Assembly: GCF_023242315.1 (NCBI RefSeq)
Contig: NZ_JALLIY010000002.1
Location: 186,001 to 250,000 of the forward strand
DNA: 64,000 bases
Direction: 5' to 3'
Origin: Pseudomonas sp. MWU13-2105
GTDB lineage: Bacteria; Pseudomonadota; Gammaproteobacteria; Pseudomonadales; Pseudomonadaceae
A program made the translations under genes and the position numbers. Under the pieces are notes generated by a model that was not told the origin of the DNA, did not search any database, and saw only the letters and a program-made list of their open reading frames with translations. Below are positions 55,950 to 64,000 of this stretch, one piece after another. Position 1 is the first letter of the stretch; every line of letters starts with the position of its first letter.

Positions 55950-56030
55950 ACAGAGCAAACGCCGCGCGCCGCTTTCCTGCTGCTCAACGGTTTGTGCTTT
56001 CGTTATCGTGGCGCCAATACGTGCTTCTTT

Positions 56031-56114
56031 TGTAGGAGCCGGCTTGCCGGCGATGAGGCCCGTGAGCCTTGCATCGCCTGGTCGGCCGCCATCGCCGGCA
56101 AGCCGGCTCCTACA
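56031..56114. repeat. 84-bp REP doublet (type B), near-copy of 49725-49808
   Basis: TGTAGGAGCCGGCTTGCCGGC and its exact complement frame an inner stretch with ATCGCCTGGTCGGCCGCCAT. It differs from the copy 6.3 kb upstream at four of 84 positions. Confidence 0.92.
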
Positions 56115-56127
56115 GGTCGCGAATGCT

Positions 56128-56883
56128 TCAAGGCTTTGGGTTTTTGGCCTTGTCAGTATAGCGGGCAACCAGCTCGGCATAGGCCGGTTCATGCTTGAAA
56201 CGCCGCAACTCGGTGCCGAAGCGCTGGACCAGCAGGTCCATCCCGGCGTTGCGACGGACCGCCAGGTACTGGTTTTCCCGGGCAATCACCTTCGGGTACT
56301 GGTCGACCTGGTCCTGCAGCTGAAGTTGTTTCAAGAGGCGTTGGCCGACCCGGCGATCGGTGATCAGCAGGTCGATGCGGCCGCGGACCAGTTTGCCGAA
56401 GTTGGCTTCGTGACTGGGCCCGTCTTCGCGCTTGAGGTCCGTGGTGTCCTTGAACACCGAACCGTATAGATAACCGGGTGAGGTGCCGACGGTCAGGCCC
56501 TTGAGATCGCCGGGGGTGCTGAATGGGTGAGGGCGGGCCTTGGCATAGAACAACACGAACTCCACCTCCGACAAGGGCTCGCCGGGGTAGAGCAGGCTGT
56601 TGTCGCGCTCGTGGTTCTGGAAGATATCCAGGGCACCATCGGCCTGGCCTTGTTCCAGCAGCATCAGGCAGCGTTTCCAGGGCAGGAACTGCCAGTCCAC
56701 CTCGACGCCCAGGCGCTGGAAGACAATGGCCGTGGTTTCGTAGTCGAGCCCTTTGGCCTGGCCGTTTTCTTCGTAGACGTAAGGGGCCCAGGGTTCGGTG
56801 ACAATACGCAGCTTTTCACCTTGAGCGGCGAAGCTCAGGCTGGCAAAAAGCACGGCTGTCAGAAGGCGGGCAATGACGGACAT
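56128..56883 (-). CDS. Periplasmic substrate-binding protein (SBP_bac_3 type)
   Basis: A 251-residue exported protein with a signal peptide ending near FAAQGEK, then a two-lobe solute-binding domain (LRIVTEPWAPYVYEENGQAKG; GQADGALDIFQNHERD; LKGLTVGTSPGYLYG). Relatives bind amino acids or act as orphan sensors. No ABC permease or ATPase is next to it, so it may serve a transporter elsewhere or another role. The ligand is unknown. Confidence 0.88.
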   Translation of the reverse strand: MSVIARLLTAVLFASLSFAAQGEKLRIVTEPWAPYVYEENGQAKGLDYETTAIVFQRLGVEVDWQFLPWKRCLMLLEQGQADGALDIFQNHERDNSLLYPGEPLSEVEFVLFYAKARPHPFSTPGDLKGLTVGTSPGYLYGSVFKDTTDLKREDGPSHEANFGKLVRGRIDLLITDRRVGQRLLKQLQLQDQVDQYPKVIARENQYLAVRRNAGMDLLVQRFGTELRRFKHEPAYAELVARYTDKAKNPKP

Positions 56884-56983
56884 GGCTGGAGAGTACGACG
56901 CTAGAGCAGCGAATAGAAGCTCTGGAGCGTTTTCTCTCGGATGACCGGATTGCAGCCCCCGGATTTCCAGGGGCTTGCAGTTT

Positions 56984-57829
56984 TCAGCGCGGCAGCTTCA
57001 GATTGTTCCAGATCGCCAGGCTCGGTTCCGCCTGGTTCAGGGTGTAGAAGTGCAACCCTGGAGCGCCACCTTGCAGCAGGCGGTCGCACATCTGGCTGAT
57101 CACTTGCTCGCCGAAGGCCTGGATGCTCTTGGTGTCATCACCGTAGGCTTCCAGTTGCTTGCGGATCCAGCGCGGGATTTCCGCGCCGCAGGCGTCGGAG
57201 AACCGCGCGAGCTTGCTGTAGTTGGTGATCGGCATGATGCCCGGCACGATCGGGATATTCACGCCCATCGCCCGGACACGCTCGACGAAATAGAAGTAGC
57301 TGTCGGCGTTGAAGAAGTACTGGGTGATCGCACTGTCGGCGCCGGCGTTGGCCTTGCGCACGAAATTGCGCAGGTCTTCTTCGAAATTGCGTGCTTGCGG
57401 GTGCATTTCCGGGTAGGCGGCGACTTCGATATGGAAGTGACTGCCGGTTTCTTCACGAATGAAGCTCACCAGGTCATTGGCGTGCAGCAATTCGCCGCTG
57501 GCCATGCCCATGCCGGAAGGCAGGTCACCGCGCAGGGCGACGATGCGCTGGATGCCGGCGCCCTTGTATTGTTCCAGCAGGCCGCGCAAGTCGGCCTTGC
57601 TGTCGCCGACGCAGGACAGGTGCGGTGCGGCGGGAATCTTCACTTCGCTCTCGAGCTGCAGCACGGTGTTGATCGTGCGGTCGCGGGTCGAGCCACCGGC
57701 ACCGTAGGTGCAGGAGAAGAAGTCGGGATTGTAGCTGGCCAACTGACGGGCAGTGGCGAGCAGTTTTTCCTGCCCAGCGTCGGTCTTGGTCGGGAAGAAC
57801 TCGAAGCTGTAGCGACGATCTTGGGACAT
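56984..57829 (-). CDS. metF: 5,10-Methylenetetrahydrofolate reductase MetF
   Basis: A 281-residue flavoprotein TIM barrel that makes 5-methyltetrahydrofolate, the methyl donor for methionine synthase. FEFFPTKT carries the catalytic glutamate near the N-terminus; TYGAGGSTRDRT, ALRGDLP and PGIMPITNYSKLARF are conserved. It lies downstream of ahcY on the same strand with a REP doublet between, so it may share the SAH-controlled transcript. Confidence 0.95.
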   Translation of the reverse strand: MSQDRRYSFEFFPTKTDAGQEKLLATARQLASYNPDFFSCTYGAGGSTRDRTINTVLQLESEVKIPAAPHLSCVGDSKADLRGLLEQYKGAGIQRIVALRGDLPSGMGMASGELLHANDLVSFIREETGSHFHIEVAAYPEMHPQARNFEEDLRNFVRKANAGADSAITQYFFNADSYFYFVERVRAMGVNIPIVPGIMPITNYSKLARFSDACGAEIPRWIRKQLEAYGDDTKSIQAFGEQVISQMCDRLLQGGAPGLHFYTLNQAEPSLAIWNNLKLPR

Positions 57830-57870
57830 GGTCGGATCCTTGGAAACGCGAAAGCCGGACGCTGGCTCTC

Positions 57871-57947
57871 GTAGGCGTAAGCTTGCTCGCGATGAACGCG
57901 ATGCGGAGTCTCGGTGACACCGCTATCGCGAGCAAGCTCGCGCCTAC
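57871..57947. repeat. REP doublet (type D, GTAGGCGTAAGCTTGCTCGCGATG arms) between ahcY and metF
   Basis: GTAGGCGTAAGCTTGCTCGCGA on the left and TCGCGAGCAAGCTCGCGCCTAC on the right. This arm type occurs only once in the window. As an mRNA hairpin between two genes of a probable operon it could lower metF expression relative to ahcY. Confidence 0.85.
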
Positions 57948-57962
57948 AAGGAGCCGGGCGTA

Positions 57963-59698
<1,736 letters not shown>

Positions 59699-60106
59699 AT
59701 GAATTTCCACACCCGCAAATGGGTCAAACCCGAAGACCTCAACCCCAACGGCACGCTGTTCGGCGGTAGCCTGTTGCGCTGGATCGACGAGGAAGCGGCG
59801 ATCTACGCCATCGTCCAACTGGGCAACCAGCGCGTGGTGACCAAGTACATCTCGGAAATCAACTTTGTCAGCGCCTCGCGCCAGGGCGACATCATCGAGC
59901 TGGGCATCACCGCCACCGAGTTCGGCCGTACGTCCATTACCCTGACTTGCGAAGTGCGCAACAAGATCACCCGCAAAAGCATCCTGACCGTGGAAAAGAT
60001 GGTCTTCGTCAATCTCGGCGAGGATGGCCTGCCATCGCCTCACGGGCGGACCGAGATCCGCTATGTGAAGGATCAGTTCAAGGACGACGAGCCGGTCCAG
60101 AAGTGA
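59699..60106 (+). CDS. Hotdog-fold acyl-CoA thioesterase
   Basis: A 135-residue single hotdog domain of the YciA/BACH type. The hallmark stretch is NPNGTLFGGSLLRWIDEEAAI, followed by NFVSASRQGDIIELG. It would hydrolyse acyl-CoA; chain preference is unknown. The start at 59699 has CAGGAG upstream; a longer frame to 59633 is not conserved. It diverges from ahcY. Confidence 0.9.
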   Translation: MNFHTRKWVKPEDLNPNGTLFGGSLLRWIDEEAAIYAIVQLGNQRVVTKYISEINFVSASRQGDIIELGITATEFGRTSITLTCEVRNKITRKSILTVEKMVFVNLGEDGLPSPHGRTEIRYVKDQFKDDEPVQK

Positions 60107-60234
60107 TCGGTTGGGTTGTGGCATAAGGGCATTTTTTGTTGTTATTTTGCAATAAATTATCGTTTTGCGATAATTTTATTCCCTGTTAGTTTCTTTGCCG
60201 GGTCATCCGACCAAAGAACTGACAGGAGTATTCA

Positions 60235-60783
60235 ATGAACGAAGATCGTTTGATCAGGCACAGTCGTTGGTTGGCAAATGCCACCTTGGTCTTGCTGGTG
60301 AGCATGTTGCTGTTGAACCTGGCTTGCTGGCTGTTTCCGGTGCTGGTCGAGCACGGGTTGGGCTTCAACCTGACCGCCCTGGTCGGGGAGCTTGAGGTCG
60401 ATATTGCCGTCATGCCCTGGTGGCAGGTGGGCGGTGGCATGCTGCTGAGCAGCATTCCGTTGCTGATCCTGACGCGTGGCCTGGAAGCGTTGCGTGCATT
60501 GTTCCAGACCTATGCGCAAGGTGAGTATTTTTCCCGGGAAACCGCCGACTTGCTGGGCGCGCTGGGCAAGAGTGTCAGCCTTTGGGTGCTGTGCAGTGTG
60601 CTGCTGTACCCGCTGATGAGCGTGTGGATAACCCTGTTGCTGCCACCGGGAGAGCGCCTGCTGAGTCTCGGCTTCAGCCCTGCTCAACTGGTGGCCTTGT
60701 TCCTGGCCGCCGCGGTCATGCTGGTGGCGCGGATCATGGGTAATGCCTGCCAGATGGCCCGTGAGAATCAACAATTCATCTAG
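60235..60783 (+). CDS. DUF2975 family membrane protein
   Basis: A 182-residue protein with four predicted helices (about residues 15-35, 62-80, 110-130 and 145-165). GLEALRALFQTYAQGEYFSRE is the family signature between helices two and three. It is preceded by an AT-rich block (60120-60190) likely to hold the promoter and followed 12 bases later by a small HTH gene. The function is unknown. Confidence 0.85.
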   Translation: MNEDRLIRHSRWLANATLVLLVSMLLLNLACWLFPVLVEHGLGFNLTALVGELEVDIAVMPWWQVGGGMLLSSIPLLILTRGLEALRALFQTYAQGEYFSRETADLLGALGKSVSLWVLCSVLLYPLMSVWITLLLPPGERLLSLGFSPAQLVALFLAAAVMLVARIMGNACQMARENQQFI

Positions 60784-60795
60784 TAGGACGTGTCG

Positions 60796-61020
60796 ATGCC
60801 GATTGAAATAACGCTGGATGTGATGCTGGCCATGCGCAAGGTCAAGTCCAAGGACCTGGCGGCACGAATTGGCATTACCGAGCAGAACCTGTCGTTGTTG
60901 AAGCAGGGCAAGGTCAAGGGTTTTCGCCTGGCGACCCTCGAGGCCATTTGTGAGGCGCTCGATTGTCAGCCCGGCGATCTGCTGAAATACCAACCAGTGG
61001 TGAAAGACGCTGACGCTTAA
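60796..61020 (+). CDS. Small Cro/C1-type HTH regulator (YozG-like)
   Basis: A 74-residue protein that is almost entirely a helix-turn-helix domain: VKSKDLAARIGITEQNLSLLKQGKVKG, then TLEAICEALDCQPGDLLKY. It is paired with the DUF2975 gene, an association seen in many bacteria, and probably controls it. Its stop codon overlaps the stop of the convergent MFS gene by two bases. Confidence 0.88.
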   Translation: MPIEITLDVMLAMRKVKSKDLAARIGITEQNLSLLKQGKVKGFRLATLEAICEALDCQPGDLLKYQPVVKDADA

Positions 61021-62180
61021 GCGTTGACCAGTTGCCGGTTGCGGCGCTGCTGGAAGATAAAGAACAGCGCCGCCAGCAGCGTGACGCAGCCGCTCAACGC
61101 CCCGGTCCATGGCAGGTCCGCCAGGTCGATACCGCTGCCGACCACCAGCCCGCCGATCCAGGCGCCGGCGGCATTGCCCAGGTTGAAGGCGCTCTGGTTC
61201 AGGGTCGAACCCAGGTTCGGTGCTTCATGGGCCTGGTCGATGATCAGCAGTTGCAGGATCGGACACAGGGCAAAGGCAAAGATCCCCCACAGCACCAGGG
61301 TGATCGCCGCCGGGATCAGCGCGCGGCTGGTCTGGCTGAACGCCGCCAGCACCAGCACCACCGCCAGGGCCATGCCCACCAGCGCCGGCAGCAAGCGGCT
61401 GTCGGCCAGGCGCCCGCCGAGCATGCTGCCCGCCGTCAGGCCGACGCCGAACAACAACAGCATGAGGGTGACGCCGTGGGGGCTGACGCCGGTGACGTCC
61501 CGCAGGATCGGCGCGATATAGGTGAAGACGCTGAACAGGCTGGTGGAGGCCAGCACGCTCATGCCCAGGGCCAGCAGCACATTGCTCTTGCCCAGGACGC
61601 GGAACTCGCTGGCCAGGTCAGCCTTGTCCATGGCGATGTGCTTCGGCAGCCAGACCCACTGCGCGATGGCCGCGATCACCCCGATTACCGACACCGCCCA
61701 GAAGGTCGAACGCCAGCCGGCGTATTGCCCCAGGGCGGTGCCCAGCGGTACGCCGAGCACATTGGCCAGGGTCAGGCCGGTGAACATCATTGCAATCGCC
61801 TGGGCCCGTTTATTGGGGGCGACCAGGCCTGCGGCCACCACCGAACCGATGCCGAAGAACGCGCCATGGCACAACGCCGTGACCACCCGTGCGGCCATCA
61901 GGGTGGCGTAGTTCGGTGCCAGGGCGCAGAGCATATTGCCGAGAATGAACATCAGGGTCATGCCCAGCAGCGTGGCCTTGCGCGGCATGTTCGCGGTGCC
62001 GATGGCCAGGATCGGCGCACCGAAGACCACGCCCAGGGCGTATCCGGTGATCAGTAGGCCGGCGTTGGGAATGCTGACGCCCAGGTCGTGGGCGACATCG
62101 GGCAGAAGGCCCATGATGACGAATTCGGTGGTGCCGATGCCAAAGGCGGCAATGGCGAGGGCAAGCAAGGCGAGCGGCAT
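61017..62180 (-). CDS. MFS transporter, DHA1 family (putative drug or metabolite exporter)
   Basis: A 387-residue protein with 12 predicted helices. IGTTEFVIMGLLPDVAHDLGVSIPNAGLLITGYALGV-type sequence at the N-terminus is the AraJ/YdhP-like hallmark, with motif A reduced to NMPRKATLL between helices two and three. Probably exports small molecules; the substrate is unknown. The start at 62180 (MPLALLALA) is chosen because the longer frame adds 15 unconserved residues. Confidence 0.9.
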   Translation of the reverse strand: MPLALLALAIAAFGIGTTEFVIMGLLPDVAHDLGVSIPNAGLLITGYALGVVFGAPILAIGTANMPRKATLLGMTLMFILGNMLCALAPNYATLMAARVVTALCHGAFFGIGSVVAAGLVAPNKRAQAIAMMFTGLTLANVLGVPLGTALGQYAGWRSTFWAVSVIGVIAAIAQWVWLPKHIAMDKADLASEFRVLGKSNVLLALGMSVLASTSLFSVFTYIAPILRDVTGVSPHGVTLMLLLFGVGLTAGSMLGGRLADSRLLPALVGMALAVVLVLAAFSQTSRALIPAAITLVLWGIFAFALCPILQLLIIDQAHEAPNLGSTLNQSAFNLGNAAGAWIGGLVVGSGIDLADLPWTGALSGCVTLLAALFFIFQQRRNRQLVNA

Positions 62181-62409
62181 GCGGTCGATCTCTTTGGGCA
62201 GCAGGGCCGGGTGTACGCATGCCACTGGCCCGATCGCGAGCGATCGAGCAGAAGCGGAATTTATAGGAATAGGTCTATGCGCATGAAGTGCGGCGTGGTG
62301 CGCTCAGTATAAACAGCTGCACAGCGTTGGCGAATCGGTTTCTGTGGTGTGTCCGGTTATGCGCTAGTGTTGTGGGCGACGCCGTCGGGCACTTTTCAAG
62401 GAATTTGTT

Positions 62410-62796
62410 ATGACCGCTGCTTTCTGGTGTGTATTGATCGCGATTTTCCTGCCTTACCTGTGCATTGGCATCGCCAAGTTCAGTGGCGGCAAGTTCGGCC
62501 CGCGGGAGAATCATGATCCCCGAGCCTTTCTCGAAGGCCTGGAGGGTTTCGCCAAGCGCGCCCATTCGGCGCAGTTGAACAGTTTCGAGGTCACTCCGGC
62601 GTTTGCCGCGGCGGTGATCATTGCCCATATCGCCGGCGTCGCATCGCTGGTGACCATCAATGTGCTGGCGGTGCTGTTCATCACCAGCCGCCTGCTCTAC
62701 ATCATCTGCTACCTGGCGGATTGGGCGATGCTGCGCTCGCTGGTGTGGTTTGTCGGCGTGGCCCTGATCGCGGCGTTCTTTTTCGTGTCGATCTGA
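62410..62796 (+). CDS. MAPEG family membrane protein
   Basis: A 128-residue protein with four helices. Family stretches are PYLCIGIAKF, GFAKRAHSAQLNSFEVTPAFAAAVIIA and ITSRLLYIICYLAD. Eukaryotic MAPEG members act on glutathione or eicosanoids; the bacterial role is not established. Transcribed divergently from the MFS gene; the 229-base gap between them shows no clear boxes. Confidence 0.9.
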   Translation: MTAAFWCVLIAIFLPYLCIGIAKFSGGKFGPRENHDPRAFLEGLEGFAKRAHSAQLNSFEVTPAFAAAVIIAHIAGVASLVTINVLAVLFITSRLLYIICYLADWAMLRSLVWFVGVALIAAFFFVSI

Positions 62797-62834
62797 GGGG
62801 CGTTTCAGTCATTGGGTTATACAGCTTCTGTCCG

Positions 62835-62872
62835 GGCCTCTTCGCGGGCAAGCTCCGCACCGCCGCGAAGGC
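62835..62872. repeat. Collapsed REP: fused outer arms of a type A doublet
   Basis: CCTCTTCGCGGGCAAGCTCCGC runs straight into ACCGCCGCGAAGGCGATCG. In intact doublets (for example 26911-27007) these two pieces are separated by the CTCCCACA...TGTGGGAG centre. An internal deletion between short GCCGC-like repeats explains it. Confidence 0.7.
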
Positions 62873-62893
62873 GATCGAACGGGCGGCGCAGGA

Positions 62894-64000
62894 TCAGCTA
62901 CCGACATCCGGCGCCTTGGGCAGCGCCACGCCCTTGGGCCACAGCATCCAGATATTACCTTTCTGCTTCATATCCCCGGCCAGTTGCCCCGCCGCATCGC
63001 CAGTACCCCAGAACAGGTCGGCGCGGACCTCGCCGGCAATCGCGCCGCCAGTATCCTGGGCCGCCACCGGGCGGACCAGGGCACTGCCGTCCGGCTTGGT
63101 GGTCGACAACCACAACAAACTGCCCAGCGGGATCACCTTGCGATCCACCGCCACGCTATAACCGGCGGTCAGCGGCACGTTCAGCGAACCGCGTGGCCCT
63201 TCGTTGCTGTCCGGGTTGCGGGCGAAGAACACATAGCTGGGGTTGCTGCCGAGCAATTGCGGGATCCGCGTCGGATGGGCCTTGGCCCAGGCGCTGATGG
63301 CGCCCATGGTGACGTCTTCCTTCTTCAACTCGCCCTGTTCCACCAGCCAGCGACCGATCGCGCGGTAGGGGTAGCCGTTCTGGTCGGCGTAACCGATCCG
63401 CAACTGTTGGCCGTTGTCCAGGCGAATCCGCCCCGAGCCCTGGATCTGCAGGAATTGCAGGTCCATCGGGTCGGTCAGCCAGGCCAGTACCGGAGCCTTG
63501 ACGCCCTGGGTGGCGATCAGCGCCGCGTCGTCATAGGGTTTCACCACGCGACCTTCCAGCCGGCCGCGCAGGCGCTTGCCCTTGAGTTCGGGGTAGAGGC
63601 TGTCGAGCTGCACGATGATCAGGTCGTCCGGTACGCCATAGACCGGCACCGTGGCCCTGGCGGTCTGGGTCAGGCTGCCAGGGTAGACCGGCTCGTAGTA
63701 GCCGGTGATCAGGCCGTCGGCACTGTTCTGTGCCGAGCGTAGGCCGTAGACCTCGAGGTTCTGCTGGAGAAAGTCGCGGATGGTCGCCGGGGTATCGGCC
63801 ACATTGGCGGCTGCCAGGCAGGTCGGGCCCCAGTTGGCATCGGCCTTGAGCCGGGCGCAGGCGCTGCGCCACGAACTGAAACCCGCCTGCAGGTCCGCGT
63901 CGGACACTGTCGGCAGCGCCTGCCAGTCCGTCTTGAGGTAGGTGGTCACGGGGGGCGGGGGCGCTGGGGGTTGCTTGGGCTTGCAGCCGGCGAGCAGGGC
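62894..64000 (-). CDS. mltA: Membrane-bound lytic murein transglycosylase A (MltA), N-terminus cut by window edge
   Basis: About 368 C-terminal residues are visible; the frame stays open to the right edge. Near the edge it reads LLAGCKPKQ, a lipobox, so the mature protein is an outer-membrane lipoprotein. Domain landmarks are GLITGYYEPVYPG, MDLQFLQIQGSGRI, GYADQNGYPYRAIGRWL and, in the 3D barrel, VAAQDTGGAIAGEVRADLFWG with the catalytic Asp. It cleaves peptidoglycan glycan strands to anhydro-muropeptides. Confidence 0.95.
   Translation of the reverse strand, partial: ALLAGCKPKQPPAPPPPVTTYLKTDWQALPTVSDADLQAGFSSWRSACARLKADANWGPTCLAAANVADTPATIRDFLQQNLEVYGLRSAQNSADGLITGYYEPVYPGSLTQTARATVPVYGVPDDLIIVQLDSLYPELKGKRLRGRLEGRVVKPYDDAALIATQGVKAPVLAWLTDPMDLQFLQIQGSGRIRLDNGQQLRIGYADQNGYPYRAIGRWLVEQGELKKEDVTMGAISAWAKAHPTRIPQLLGSNPSYVFFARNPDSNEGPRGSLNVPLTAGYSVAVDRKVIPLGSLLWLSTTKPDGSALVRPVAAQDTGGAIAGEVRADLFWGTGDAAGQLAGDMKQKGNIWMLWPKGVALPKAPDVGS

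Larger units (their letters stand above)
55676..56127. other. 452-bp gap: rhlE2 leader and REP doublet
   Basis: Holds the presumed promoter and 5' leader of rhlE2 on the minus strand, with a large inverted repeat at 55745-55797 and a weak -10-like TATACT at 55944-55949, then a type B REP doublet (56031-56114). No coding region is supported. Confidence 0.75.

Noticed and set aside
55791..56285. 164-residue minus-strand frame between rhlE2 and the solute-binding protein gene
   Set aside because: Runs through the REP doublet and the end of the neighbouring gene; no start site or homology.

Overview
The window is a high-GC stretch of a Pseudomonas chromosome, most like the P. fluorescens group. 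Evidence: the fixed Pseudomonas gene order (ftsYEX-rpoH; algH-ruvX-pyrR-pyrB-pyrC'; tonB3-gshB-pilGHIJ-chpA; rsmE-bioA; rhlE2; metF-ahcY), a biotin-independent malonate decarboxylase operon, an S-adenosylhomocysteine (SAH) riboswitch in front of ahcY, and many short palindromic REP pairs in gene-free gaps. There is no rRNA, tRNA, CRISPR array, transposase or prophage. Most of it is core chromosome.

Layout. 1-4.5 kb: three M16 zinc-protease family genes (the first cut by the left edge) around rsmD, all on the minus strand. 4.7-8.8 kb: ftsY, ftsE, ftsX and rpoH on the plus strand, closed by a strong terminator. 9-12.7 kb: mtgA, a DUF423 membrane protein, thiS-thiG, trmB and a DUF3392 protein. 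12.7-16.7 kb: hemW, rdgB, a DUF4426 protein, metW and metX, in one minus-strand run. 16.8-19 kb: yggT, proC and yggS, divergent from pilT-pilU (19-21.2 kb). 21.4-28 kb: an NlpC/P60 hydrolase, a TM2 protein, the pyrimidine genes with ruvX and algH, then tonB3 and gshB. 29.2-39 kb: the Chp chemosensory cluster for type IV pili (pilG, pilH, pilI, pilJ, chpA, chpC); the adaptation enzymes PilK and ChpB known from P. aeruginosa are absent here. 39.1-39.8 kb: a low-GC orphan gene between two diverged copies of the chpC 3' end. 40.1-48.6 kb: mdcABCDEGH-madLM with mdcR downstream in opposite orientation. 49-56.9 kb: a hemolysin III family protein, rsmE, bioA, cytochrome b561, a YceI protein, rhlE2 and a periplasmic solute-binding protein. 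57-59.5 kb: metF and ahcY under the SAH riboswitch. 59.7-64 kb: a thioesterase, a DUF2975/HTH pair, an MFS exporter, a MAPEG protein and mltA (cut by the right edge).

Functional links. Methionine and one-carbon metabolism is well represented (metX, metW, metF, ahcY, SAH riboswitch). Twitching motility has its retraction ATPases (pilT, pilU), its chemosensory regulator (Chp) and a TonB-like protein tied to it in P. aeruginosa. Malonate use is complete: uptake (MadLM), cofactor synthesis and attachment (MdcB, MdcG), malonyl loading (MdcH), decarboxylation (MdcACDE) and regulation (MdcR).

The least expected observations are: a 126-bp, in-frame, REP-like insertion inside mdcB flanked by a 7-bp direct repeat; the orphan-gene cassette after chpC flanked by roughly 75-85 bp imperfect direct repeats, with its own 16-bp palindrome upstream; and a perfect hairpin that covers the mdcA ribosome binding site. 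No wholly new multi-gene system was recognised.
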